From positions 342,021,793-342,085,792 of the forward strand of contig NC_081408.1 in NCBI RefSeq assembly GCF_030272615.1: DNA of 64,000 bases. The letters run 5' to 3'. Both the position numbers and the translations under genes were made by a program. Of this stretch, positions 33,552-45,627 are shown in pieces (position 1 is the first letter of the stretch; every line of letters begins with the position of its first letter). This stretch comes from Cryptomeria japonica. Taxonomy: Eukaryota; Streptophyta; Pinopsida; Cupressales; Cupressaceae. The notes beneath the pieces were generated by a model, which saw nothing but the letters and a program-made list of their open reading frames with translations, made no database searches and had not been told where the DNA came from.

Positions 33552-34249
33552 TCCCTTTAGAGAAATATTTCAATGGGATCAAGCCTATGTGTTTTTGCAT
33601 GCTCAAGCACACCCTTTAGCCGAGGAGTGGGCTCTTCTGTAGAATCTACTCTCTCAGCTTTGAGTCGCCTTGTAGTCTCAAGAGCTAGTCTATGGAATAG
33701 AGTTTGAAGGGTTCTTAATCTTTAGGCAGATGGCCCCAATGACTCACCAAAAACTCTGAATAAATCTCTAGTTCCCCCACGTGGATCCCTTTATTATCTC
33801 ATCAAGCCCCTCATTTTGTTTGTATCTCTTCTCTCATAACGCCACACATCAAGCGAGAAAATTTTTGGGGATGAATTTTCTTCTTGCTCACATTAGGCTT
33901 CGCTACATTGCCATGTGTATCCTATCAGCATTTTTTGGTTTCAGCCTTGGAGGGGCCCGCTTATTTCAAATTAGAATCACCACACGTCAAGCAGGTGGGT
34001 TTTTCCTCAAGAAAGAAGAAAGGACCTAGAGTTCCCACTCACGCACAATGTGTCTCATCTGTGGGATTTTAAAAGAGAAGAGAGGATGGGAGAGCAAGAG
34101 TCGCCGCTTTTCTACAACATGTCCATCAATTTGGACAAGTCCACGTGTTAGCAAAATGCATTTTTTTAAAAGGTACTAAAGTTCAGAGGAATTGTAAAGA
34201 AGTTAGCCAACGATGGAGATTAACTCCTGGAGATGAATTTCATTTGCAA
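33552..34249. other. Unassigned sequence right of element A
   Basis: I see no protein motif, LTR end or RNA gene. It contains an 82-codon open stretch at 33781-34029 without similarity that I recognise. It could be old host DNA or a decayed element. Confidence 0.5.
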
Positions 34250-35244
34250 GGGGTGAACTCACAATGTTGGTTCCCACTTTTTCGTACATCCTGATTTTCA
34301 TTGAAATCGTACATTTTTTAGAAAATATAATGATTTAAGCTTTAAGAGGTCCCATTTGAAGTTATTAATTAAAGAGAGTTAGATCAAAGGCTCTTAGATC
34401 AAAATTTCTTGGATAGAACCTCTCTACTTCTAAATCATACTTGCAATAGAGTCTCCTTTGCATCTATCAAATGTTGATAAAAAACTAATTTTACATTAGC
34501 TTTTGGGGGGTCAAATGAATTTATTTAAAAGTTTTGTTTTTTTAAGTATTTAGCCCTTATTATAAGCTTTCCAAATAGTATATTTTTTTATATATTTAAT
34601 TTCATTAATACATATTTATTTTATTTCTTATGCATGTAGGGTTTTCATCAAACATGAGCTTCTTTGTTCAATGCTTATGGAAAAATAGTAAACATCACCC
34701 AAAAAAATCTGAAAAATATTTATGCACTAGCTATTGAAGTCCTATTTCTAACAAAAAAAATAAAATTGATTTTCATTACATATACAACAAGTTATGTAAT
34801 ATTAAATGGACATATGTCAAAATTACAGTTAACTCGACTTCAAATCTTAATAAAATATGAAATATTGAAGATAATGTTATAAAACCAATTGCAAACACTA
34901 GATATGGATGTTACAAAACTAAATTTGAAAGAATCACATTCATATCTATTATAGAAAAAAATTATGCTATACAGAGTGAGTATTACTCTTTAAAAATATT
35001 GTTTTAAAAATTAAACCAGTTTTCGAGGGAGATAGAAAAATGGAATCAAATTGATTCCAAAAATTATCAAAATAATATTTTTAGATATACATACAAAATG
35101 ACACAAATCACTAGTTCACATCATGTACAAATTCTTTACGGTTTAGAAGTAATAGATGTCTGAATCTGAAGTTTTTTCTGAAAAATAAATATTGTAGTGT
35201 CAAAGTTGGCAAAAAAGTGTAACCCACTATTGTGGGTTCACCCC
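34250..35244. mobile_element. MITE-like candidate with ~30-bp terminal inverted repeats
   Basis: The left end GGGGTGAACTCACAATGTTG (34250 on, continuing into CCCACTTTTT) is the inverted counterpart of the right end, which reads AAAAAAGTGTAACCCACTAT at 35211 and finishes GTGGGTTCACCCC at 35244. About 25 of 30 positions match. The ~1-kb interior is AT-rich and noncoding. I could not find a clear target-site duplication, so the family is open. Confidence 0.5.
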
Positions 35245-36182
35245 GGGGTCATTCTTTTGTTGAGACAGTTAAGGCAGCAATCATAACATGTCACTAGGGT
35301 AGGAAGCCAAGGAAAAAGATAGAACCAGTCACGTGATTTGATGATGAAAGTTGTTATCTGGAGATCTGCGTTTGCGTCTAGGGAGCTATAGAAATAGAAT
35401 TTTGTTGTCATTTTAGGTATTCACACGATGAATAGATTAGAGCTTTGTAATCCAAACTTCATTATTTTGTTTGAATTTAGATATTTGGATTATGCCAACT
35501 TTCAGCCTTTCTGCATGACTCTTTATGTTTTATGATATGCTTTATATCAATTTGAAGGAAGACTACTTTTATGTATCTGTTTAAGCTTTTATGGTATTGA
35601 ACATAGCTTCTGCTAGTTGAATCATGTCGCAGGCTTTTTCAAATCAGTTTTAGTTGTGTTTGAAATATATTATGTTGTTGGTGAATCTCAATTAAATATC
35701 GTGATAATGGAGAATCGTTCAGCCTTTCAATTATGCATTTTATGTATAGTTTATTGTTCTTATGGAATCTAAATGCTAAATTATGGCGCGCCTTAGTTTT
35801 ATTTTTAGTATTCCTCTCCCTTTTCCCTTTTTTATAGACGAAGATTCAACTTCTAAAATACTAGAGGTTGTTCATTGAGGTGCAATAAATCCCCTACTCA
35901 ATAAACATCCCATAAGGCTATTGTCTTAAGAGAAATTTTAGGCATCAACAATGGTTTCTTCAATCAACATAGATTATTTTTATTCATATGATATCATGAG
36001 AAGAGTGCCAAACCTTCCATCCTCAAGTGCCTTAGAGAGGTTTTCACTGTCGGATGTGTCTTTTCTTTTTTACTTTTTTGGGGTTAGAAAGTGCCACAAT
36101 ATGGTTTTCACCAAAAGACCCATGGTTTGATTTTATTTATATAGTTTTTGTGACTGCAAGGTTAGGCACCCTCTCCAAAATA
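35245..36182. other. Unassigned sequence left of gypsy fragment E
   Basis: It is AT-rich, without an ORF or repeat that I can place. From about 36050 it is T-rich and may be more of the decayed B-family internal region. Confidence 0.4.
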
Positions 36183-36816
36183 TGTACCTTTCTCAAGATC
36201 AAGAACTTGGAAAACCACATCCTTCATTACTAGCCCAATGCTTAAAGGTAGGGTGAATGTTCCTTTAAATGAGCATTCTTCATCATCATATGCCTTTATG
36301 GTGATCTTATTTCTTGAATCCACAACATGTTCAGAGTATCCTAATTGTAAGATAATTTTCAATGTACAGATGTTGAGACGTGCTCCTCCATCTATCAAGA
36401 ATTGTATTATGCAACTTTTATGGAGAAAGGCTTCAATGTGGAGTGGTGCATTGTGTGGTTGACATAGAGATGTTTCATTAGCTTCAATGAACATAAGGCA
36501 ATGTGGAGTGGAAAGGTATCTCACCATGGCTTGAAACTGGTACATGTTTAGATTAATAGGAATGGACGTCTCTCTCAAGAATTTGTCTCGAATAGCCTTA
36601 TGTGAGGGTGAAATGGGCAAAAATCTCAAGGATGGAGATAAGGGTAGGTGTCTTCCCTAATTGGTCTACAAGGTCATACTCATTCTTGATAGATGAAGTT
36701 GATGTCTTTCATGGAACACATTGTAAGGTAACTTTACCCCAGGGAGTTGTGACATTGCATTTGGTGGTTTTGCTATCAAATGATGAAGATGATGGTCCAA
36801 TGCCTTGAAAAATAAC
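36183..36816 (-). pseudogene. Gypsy fragment E, part 1: gag C-terminus and protease (B family)
   Basis: On the minus strand it matches B between gag and protease: HNAPLHIEAFLHKS, then FLIDGGARLNICTLK, then NKITIKAYDDEE. The active-site triplet is DGG, as in B. The lower end is cut off near 36183. The upper end is interrupted by element D, and the fragment resumes at 45521. It represents a second, older copy of the B family reduced to under 1 kb. Confidence 0.85.
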
Positions 36817-37938
36817 TATAGCATCCTAAAATTGGACCCTTTACAATTTCGACCGCACTTGGGTCTTCACCTTAGTGTTTTCTCCCCTTATCCCGATTGA
36901 AGATTTGATTATGCTTTTGCACATCACAAATGCCATCTAAACTCAAATTGCACCTCATATGGCACCTTATGTGTGCCCCAAAATAGGGTAGGACCATGGC
37001 GCCACACCATGGAGCTCCCTAAATTGGGTCCAATTTGACCCCTTGCTCCTATTTCAAAATTGAATGGGATTTCCCTCTCTATGTTGGCTCATGTCAAAAT
37101 TTAGCCAATTTTATTGATGGGCAAGTATATAAAGAGTATTTCCTCTCTCATTTGAACAAATATAAAACACATGAGCATCAAGAGCATACATGAGATCAAG
37201 CATTCAAGAGCATTTGAGTAGAAGTTAGTCTTCTTTCAACTTAGGAGAAGTAGTAAAGTCGCATTTCAAGCATTGAAGGAGACATTGTTCATCCTATTTT
37301 GTTGAAGACTTCCTAAACCCTAATTCCATGTGGAGGCAAGAAAAAATTCACAAGGAGGTATCATAATTCAATTTTTAGTTATAATTCAGCATCTCCCTCA
37401 AAGGGAGATCCTTTCCTTTTCGTCATTTAATTTAGATTTATTTCAATTTCATGGTTTATTTATTCCCAACATATTTCCCTTTCTTTTTGTGTGTAGGAAA
37501 CAGGTACAAAGCTTTACTCCTCAGATTAGGCTTCATTCATAGTGACGAATCATTTCCCTTTGGTGTGAGAAAATTTTGGAGGATTGTTGTGATATGCCAC
37601 GCTCTTGACAAGTTTTTAGCAGTTTTGGGGAGTAGGTCCGATTCAACTTACATTGCTTAATTCTAGGTACACACGAAAATCCTGCAACTGTAGCTTATTA
37701 ATTTCACTCTTTTACCTTTATTTTTTAGCATTTTACCTAATTTCAGCACTTCAATTCACAAAAGAGGAAACCCCTTTCAATCCAAATTCACTTAGCATTT
37801 AGTCTTGATCCGATTCTTGACTAGATCTAGTGAATACCCCATCCTGTTTTGAATGTAAAGACCCCAAGTGAAAAAAAATCTCTAGTGGTCTTCATTCGTC
37901 GAGTGAAAACCCTAGAGAATTCATTTTTCCCCTTTATA
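36817..37938 (+). repeat. D 5' LTR (1122 bp)
   Basis: It starts TATAGCATCCTAAAATTGG (TG decayed to TA) and ends CCCCTTTATA where the partner has CCCCTTTACA. The two LTRs are colinear but clearly diverged, so the insertion is old. Confidence 0.9.
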
Positions 37939-38859
37939 TTTTGCTGAACCAGACATGTCCTATGCTTTCTTATGATTTTTGTTTTCAAATTTGAATGTTT
38001 ATGCAATTTACAACTCAAAATTTCATTTACAAGTTTGATTTTCTTGCAAATTTTGAAAATTTAGAGGTTCATTCCACTAAAACCCTAATTTTAATTTCAA
38101 AGTTGAACTTGTGATTTGTTAAATTTGGATAAATTATTTCAAATCTGTGTTTCTTCAATTTTCAAATTCAAATTTTCCTTGCAATTCAAATTTTAAAATT
38201 AAGTGGTTAAATTTCAAAAGCCTATTTTTTAAAATTTTAAAAATTGAGCTTGTGGGTTGTTTAAGTTTTGAATTTCACATTTGTTTCAAATTCAAAATTG
38301 CAATCTTGGATCTAATTTCAAATTTTAATTTTAAAATTAAGTGGTTAATTAAAATTACCCTAATTTCTAAATTTAAATTAATCTTGTGCATTTCCCAATT
38401 ATCCATTAATTATTCCAATTTTCAAAATTTCAACCTTAGATCTAATTTTAAAATTAAGCGATTATTTTTACAAGACCCTAATTTTAAATTTAATTTATTG
38501 TGAATAATTTCAAATTTAAATTCTAAAATTAATTGATTAAATACACGAGCCCTAATTTTTAAATTTAAATTCAACATTATATCTAATTTTAATATTTTAA
38601 AATTAAGTGGTTCTTTTACAAGACCCTAATTTAAAAAATTTTAATCTCTTATACATAGATTTTAAATTTCAAAATTATGAGATTCTTTTCACAAGGCTCT
38701 AGTTTTTAAAATTCAAATTCATTTGTGGGTTGCATGATTTTTCACAAGTATTGCTATCTTTTCAATTAATTTGCTTATTTATTTGAATAATCATATTTTC
38801 TAAAAAAATTGCATTATTCAAAGATTAGATTCAAATTTCCAATTTCTCCACTTTAGTGC
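37939..38859 (+). repeat. D leader with degenerate AT-rich repeats
   Basis: It is noncoding. Units containing AAAATTAAGTGGTT, followed in most by ACCCTAATTT, recur near 38195, 38332, 38449, 38524, 38599 and 38672. I could not identify a confident primer binding site right after the LTR. Confidence 0.6.
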
Positions 38860-41180
38860 ATGAGTTTAACTACTATTATTCCAACCTACAATATGCCCAT
38901 GAGAAGAATTTGTAGAATTGAGGCTTCCCAAGGTTTAATTATCGAGCAGATGGAGCCTAATTTGAAAACTTTATTTCATAAGGATGTTGGTGGTTCTTCC
39001 AATCCTTCACATGATCATGTTTACCCCCATTATTTATATAATTCTCATGATGTGGATGAATCACTAACTAGGGTTTTCGTTGACCAATTGGTGAAGATTG
39101 ACAATCAATTTGAAGATCTTCAACAATAGACGAGTCAACAATACCTAGAAAGTGAAGCTCTCCCATTGATTGAAGGATTGAAAAGAATGGTTCAAAGTGA
39201 TAAACTTGGTGTTGATATCTTGTGTGGTATTTCTCATATTGTTGACTCTAATATTATGCCTATGAAGAGTTGTGTTGAAGTCCTTGGTTATACACAACCT
39301 CCTAGTCAAAACAACCAATCCATCCCCTTGACTACCCCTATGGATAGTGTTCCCACCTTTACATCCAATATCATGGCCACTTCTACTAAAAATGTCATAC
39401 CTACACATGTTAGTCAAGGGGGAAGCTCCTCTAATCATAATTCCTTCATTCCTCCTACTACGAGTCTTCCATTTGTTACCCAATCCTCTCCAATACCTAC
39501 CTACCATAGTCTTCCACCTCCTTATTCTCAATTCCCGCCTTCATATAGAAATATCCCTCCTTAATCTCAACCACCACCTTCATACAAAAACATCACCCCT
39601 CCCTCTTTCAACATATTTACCACTCTTTCTTAATCTAACATGTCCAATTTCAAATCTTCCACCGAAGCTACCATCAATAGTCTAGCCCAAACAATGTCTT
39701 CCTTACATCAACAAATAGCTTCCATGAATCAATATAAGTATATTGTGCCCACATTTGATGTAGCGAGCCCATTATCTAATGACATTGTCCGAGTTGTCCC
39801 TCCTAAACATGTGGAAGTTCATCAATTCGATATTTACAATGGAAAAGGTGATCCCTTGACTCATGTGAAAATATTTCAAACTTTGTGTAGTGACTTTCCT
39901 CATGACCAAAGACTTTTGGCTAAATTTTTTACTAGAACATTAAGGGATAAACCTTTGCAATTGTATTATTCTTTTCTTCCTTATTATATTACTTCATTTC
40001 AACAATTGGCTAATGCTTTTATTCAACAATTTCACAATAATATTGGTCCTAAAATCACTTTGACTGATTTGATGCATTGTAAAAAAGGTGTTAAAGAAAA
40101 AGTGACTGATTTTATTGGTAGATATAAACATTTGTATTCTCAAATTTCTTTTCTTGCACCTAATCAAGATATTCAAATGATTTTTATTGCTAATTTGCAA
40201 AAATATATTAGGGATAAACTTCTCTTTTATGAGTTTACTTCCTTTACACAGTTGTGTGTAGTACTTCACAACTATCATCTTACCGTGAGTCAATTGGAAC
40301 AATCATCCTCTTCAATGGCATCAAGTGATAAAGGTGAAATTGCTCAACAACCTTTTGTGAACTTCAAACCGAATAATGGATTCATCAAATTTAGTGACAA
40401 CAACAACACTCAATTAGAAACCGCAATAGGTGTGCCTCCTTTGTCCAAATATTTTAGAAAATAATTCATTCCTCTTAATGAATATTTGCATAGTATTATG
40501 ATGCAATTGTTACAAAGGAATGTGTTGAATCTTCCCCATATTAAACCAATTGATACAACTAAGCCTATGTCACCTTCCTTTGATTCTAAAGCCTTTTGCA
40601 AATACCATCTTCAACCCGATCATGACACTGAAAAGTGTTATTCCTTGAGAAGTAAGATTCAAGACTTAATTGATAATAATACTATTTATGTGGTTGATGT
40701 GAATGATAAAGGAAAAACATTTGTTTCTCTTCCTAACCAAAATATTCAAATCTTCACTGATCCTTTACCTTCTCATTCTGCTAATGTGATTGAAATTGAA
40801 CAAAGTGCCTATTCTCCTAATGATGTTGGACTTAAGTCTAATAATGTGGTGAACCTTATTGATAAAAATGAACCACCCAAGTACTTGTGCATTACATTTT
40901 ATCCTAGTGAGACCATTAAAGCACTCGATGGACCTCTATATATTGCTGCAAAGATCAAGGGCATGCCCTCATGAGGGATCCTTATTGATCCTGCTTGTAT
41001 GGTTAGTGTTATCACTAAATAATTTCTTTATAGTTTGCAATTGCATCAAGTGTCATATGATAAATTTGATGTGATAGTTAAAGTCTTTGATGGTTTATCT
41101 TGTCCTACTATTGGTTCTATTACACTTCCTATTGAGGTTAGCACTAAATGCAGAGATTTTTTTTTTCTCTCATTCTTATA
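38860..41180 (+). pseudogene. D gag with relict protease
   Basis: One frame runs from about 38860, with stops at 39127, 39562, 39631, 40462 and 40972. The N-terminal part is Pro/Ser/Thr-rich. The gag domain (about 39800-40310) has VEVHQFDIYNGKGDPLTHVK, then YITSFQQLANAFIQQF, then ITLTDLMHCKKG. The zinc-finger-like segment is FCKYHLQPDHDTEKC (about 40597). The protease-like part reads GILIDPACMVSVITK (about 40975), so the catalytic D-S/T-G is D-P-A. The gag would assemble particles; protease activity is not expected. Confidence 0.85.
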
Positions 41181-42181
41181 TCTGATCAATTTTGTGTGAA
41201 GTTGGGACATCCTTAGCTCTCTTCCATGAAAGAGGTTGCTTTTACTATTCATAAGTGTTTGTAATTACCTCATGATGGTAAAATCATAATTTTTAATCAT
41301 AGCATATATCAACTTAGAATGAGGCATGGAGATGTTTGTCTTGATTATTTTTGGTTCGAACAATTCCAACCTCTTCAACCTAGAAGTGATTCTCTTTTTA
41401 AATCTTATCAAAATTGGAGTAAACCTAGAAATCCAACACTTGGTCTTCCTTTAACTAATCACCATATACCTCTTCTTGAGGATAATATTGTTCTTCCTCC
41501 CAAAGGTAGAAAAGCTCTTCCTCTTAAGCATCAACCTAAGGATAAACATATTATTCCTCCTAAGGATAGACCTATTCCTCCTCATCATTATAGACTTGAC
41601 CTCCTTCCTACACCTTCTATTCCTCCTCTATATGGTGCAGTTCCACCTCTTACCACTTATAAATAGAAGCATCCAACACCTATTATTGTTCAACCTAAAA
41701 TACCTCAACCCATTCATCCTTCCTTAAAATAATAAAAAGAGCCAACACCAATTGAACCTACACTGTCAGAACCTTTCACTAAAACTAAATGAAACTGTTG
41801 TGTGAGAGAACACCAATGAAGACGTTGTGCTTGAGCTTGTGAACTTGCATCCCAAATCTTGATATAATTCCAATTGATCAACCTTCTCCTAAACAAGAGG
41901 GTCAACCTAAATCTGCAAGATGAAAAATGATTAAGACAACTGATGGTTCAAGTTCTATTCCTATTAGAGTTCCTATTTTTATTAATCTTGATGAAAAAAT
42001 AGGTGAGAATGTTGTTAATGATGAGAATATTGATCCTGCTATTTCTGATGATGAATATGTATACGTTAATGTTGATAATGATTTATCTAAGATATTTTCA
42101 CAAGCATTAATCCTAGCTCCAAGTAATGAACAAAGTGATCCATCATTAGCACATGGTCCTTGTTTGGAACTTGCACGATAG
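41181..42181 (+). pseudogene. D downstream ORF remnants, unknown
   Basis: 41319-41666 (115 codons) is proline-rich with repeated IPPKDRPIPP-like segments, and 41927-42181 (84 codons) is acidic. They are in different frames from gag. They may be the eroded continuation of the gag-protease polyprotein. No enzymatic domain is visible. Confidence 0.5.
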
Positions 42182-42273
42182 CTCCATCTACCATGATTAA
42201 TGTGGCTCATCTTGCATATTGTTCACCTTCTTGATGTTTCCATTTGCATGAAGATTGCATTAATGAACTATTA

Positions 42274-43564
42274 TGTTGTCATTGATGTCATTTATAACCA
42301 GTAATGATGTTGTAATGATGTTGTTTTGTAATTGGTAGGTGAGCTAGTGAAGGAAACTGATACTACTTTAGAAGCAGTGAGATAAACTGGTAACCCTACT
42401 TGTTGATGTGCCAAACCCTAACTAATGGAGCTTGGTGAATTGGTTGTATTGGTTTATGATCAAATGATAAATGGTAATGATTATGCCACATATGCATGTT
42501 GTATGTGAAGAGTTTCAAATGGTTTTTGGCGCTTAGAGATAACGGTTTTATCTTGGGAATGAGCGAGTACATTGCATGAAGTGGAAACCATGTGATGAGT
42601 TACAGGGACCGATGAGGTGGTGATCAAGGAGAGGTTGAGGTTGTCTTGAGTCATGTGCAATTATTACTATGTAATCCAATAGTCATACTTAAACCAATTT
42701 GTTTGTAATCTCTATGAGATCTTAGGTTTGTGATGTGTTACCAACCTGTTATTTTTCTTATAAGGTCAATGAGTTGTTTTGTTGTAGTGTTGGTAATTTT
42801 TGTTGAGTGTAAGAGTGATTGGTTGCCAAACCAAAAGGTGTATCTGCAGTATGTGTGAAGATAGATAGGAGCATGAAAATGATCTAATCAAACAGAGTAG
42901 TGTTATTTACCAGATCAACAAACCCCTGTTGTTCTCTAACAATTACAATAGTCAAATCCCTTAATAGGGTAAGCTTTAACATGCTTGGTGCTATCTAAAT
43001 CCTCTAACCAGATGATACATTAGCTTGGATTACAAATCCTCTATCGAGGTTACTCCTAACAAGGTATTGCTTCTAATAGGGCATTATAGTCAATTCCTTA
43101 ATCGGGTGGTCCCTAACAAGATCTGTTCTTAACATGACTTTTTTTAAAGGTTTAACAAGCTTGGCTCCTTACAGGGTGAACTTTAGAAGAGTTCATAATA
43201 CTTGTGGGTATTAATCCCCACCATGGTTTTTCCCATTTGGGTTTCCACGTCAAAATAATTGTGTCAAGTGGTGAAGGTTTTTGTGGTTCTGTTTGCTTAA
43301 CTGCTAAATCCACTTAGATATGCTAAGATGACCGACAGTAATCTGAAATGTGCTTTTAATTTTGTCAGTAAAGTATTTGGATATTTTGGTTAAAGGTTTT
43401 GAGAGCTTCAAATTGCATTTGATAGTTCAGTGTTTGAACCAGTTAGTTCAAAGTTTGACTTGGGAGGTTGTTTTTGAGTTTTGGCAAAGGTTAGTTAGTT
43501 TTCTATCGATTGATTCACCCCCCCGCCCTCTCAAGTAGTTGTTCAGATATTTATTGATTCATCA
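42274..43564 (+). repeat. Probable solo copia LTR F inside D
   Basis: It starts TGTTGTCATTGATGTC and ends ATTCATCA. It is diverged from but colinear with the A LTR: repeated CCCTTAATAGGGT-type segments, TGTGGGTATTAATCCCCACC, TTTCCCATTTGGGTTTCCACG, and a C-tract (CACCCCCCCGCCCTCTC) near 43517. No internal domain is attached. The flanks TATTA and TACCA do not match, so its edges or its duplication have decayed. Confidence 0.65.
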
Positions 43565-44374
43565 TACCATCACATGAAACAATGATGGGTAATATTGGGA
43601 GGTGGATAAGGTGTTTGATAAACTTCATTATCATTGTAGATTATCTCTCCCTCTCTTCTCTTTCTTGTTTGTGACATTCTTCTATTTGTCTCTCATTTAT
43701 TTTGTTTGTTGTCCCTAGTGTTGTCTACTTGAGGATGATGCAAAAAGTTAGGATCTATTTTGGTCTCTCCTATGTTGACTCAAAATACACATGTGCCCTT
43801 CTTCCAAGGCGATTTCCTTTCTTTGGGGAATGAGGACCTTTCTATGTATATATATACATGATACATTGGTTATCATGATAACACATACTGACCCCAGGGT
43901 TACATGAAACCACCCCATGTTCTATGTTTTGTGATAATTATCCTTTGACTTTTCTCTTCATAGGGTCTAAATAATTGTAATAACATGCTTATGCTCTTGA
44001 GGTGTATCCCACCTTAAAACAATTTCCCTCAATAAGGCATGTGCAATCACTTTAACGTGGGGGCATACACTCCGCTCAATGGATTTCTCTCTTGATACTT
44101 AAGTTACTTAGCAAACTTTGTCTCTTGCTTCGTAATTTTGTATTTTTTATTTTCATGATTCATAGTAAGAGAACATTACTAGTTTGTAGTCATGGTTCTC
44201 TCTATCTCTTAATGTCCCTTTATCCTTGTTATCAAAGTTATAAGATCCTAAAGTCCACTGGGGGCTTGGTGTATCTTTCCTCCTCGATGAATTGGTCAAA
44301 ATTTTCAATCTAAACCCTTTGTACTTTACCAAGAGTATGATAGAATTCATACTCCCGCGAAAGTGGAGGCTAAA
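43565..44374 (+). other. D 3' noncoding region
   Basis: No ORF similarity. It ends in AAAGTGGAGGCTAAA just before the 3' LTR, the presumed purine tract. It includes a GTGGGGGCATACACTCCGCT segment near 44058. Confidence 0.6.
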
Positions 44375-45520
44375 TGTAGCATCCTAAAATTGCATCCTTT
44401 GTAATTTTGATCGCATTAGGGTCTTCAACTTAGTGTTTGCACCCCTCGGCCCGATTGAAGACCCAATTATGCTCTTGCACATCACAAATGGCATCTAAAC
44501 TCAAATTGCACCTCATCTGGCACCTTATGCCTACCCCAAAATAGGGCAGGACCATGGCACCACACCATGGTCCTCCCTAAATTAGGCCCAATTTGACCCC
44601 TTGGTCCTATTTCAAAATTGAGCGGGATTTTCCTCTCTATGTCGGCTCATGTTAGAAAATTAGCCAATTTCACCAATGGAAAAGTACATAAATAGGATTT
44701 ATCCTCTCATTTGGCCAGATATCAAACATGCATACATGAGATCAAGCATTCGAGAGCATTTGAGCAAAAGTCAGTCTTCTTTCAGCGTAGGAGCAACAAT
44801 AAAGTCAAGTTTCAAGCATTGAAGGGGACATTATTCATCCTATTTTGTTGAAGACTTCCTAAACCCTAATTCCATGTGGAGGCAAGCAAAACTTCACAAG
44901 GAGGTATCATAATTCAGCATCTCCCTTAGAAGGAGACCATTTCCTTTCAATCATTTCAATTACATTTATTTCAATTTCATGGTTAATTCCAAAACCAAGG
45001 TTTGACCTAAGGGAAACCCCTATTTCCAACACATTTACCTTTTCTTTTTGTGTGTAGGAAATAGGTACAAATTTGTACTCCTCGGATTAGGCTTCATTCA
45101 CGACAACGAGTCATCTCCCTTTGGTGTGTGAAAAGTTTGAAGGACCATTGTGATGCACCATAGTCCCAACAAATTTTGAGCAACTTCAAGGAGTGGGTCT
45201 AATTTGACTTACATTGCTTAATTCTAGGTGTTACATTGCTTAATTCCCGATGCATGCAAAAATCTTGCAACTGTAGCTTACTATTTTCATGCTTTTACCT
45301 TCATTTTTTAGCATTTTACCTAATTTCAACACTTAAACTCACAAAAGAGGAAACCCCTTTCAATCCAAATTCACTTAGCATTTAGTCTTGATCTAATTCA
45401 TGACTAGATCTAGTTAATTCCCCATCCTCTTTTGAATGTAAAGTCTCCAAGTAAAAAATATCTCTAGTGGCCTTCATTCCTTGGGTAAAAACCCTAGAGA
45501 ATTCATTTTTCCCCTTTACA
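44375..45520 (+). repeat. D 3' LTR (1146 bp)
   Basis: It starts TGTAGCATCCTAAAATTGC, ends CCCCTTTACA, and is followed by the target duplication ATAAC. Confidence 0.9.
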
Positions 45521-45627
45521 ATAACCTTACCTCTTGAAGTGGAACCTTCAAGGGTTTTAATCTTGATAATTATGGTAGACACAATGTTGTCCATTTATGA
45601 AATATGGTTGATGGTGTAATCATAGTA
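45521..45627 (-). pseudogene. Gypsy fragment E, part 2
   Basis: Right of D the B-family gag resumes (minus strand: MDNIVSTIIIKIKTLEGSTS, matching B near 23280). Similarity stops at about 45627, where sequence K begins. Confidence 0.75.

Larger units (their letters stand above)
36817..45520 (+). mobile_element. Gypsy element D (gag-only, non-autonomous)
   Basis: 5' LTR 36817-37938, gag with relict protease 38860-about 41180, purine tract before 44375, 3' LTR 44375-45520. The target duplication ATAAC is perfect (36812-36816 and 45521-45525). It has no RT, RNase H or integrase motif on either strand of its 6.4-kb interior, part of which is the solo LTR F. The 8.7-kb element would depend on enzymes from others. 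Confidence 0.9.

Noticed and set aside
33781-34072. Overlapping short ORFs as a possible host gene.
   Set aside because: No motif, no splice structure that I could support, and similar open lengths are expected by chance.
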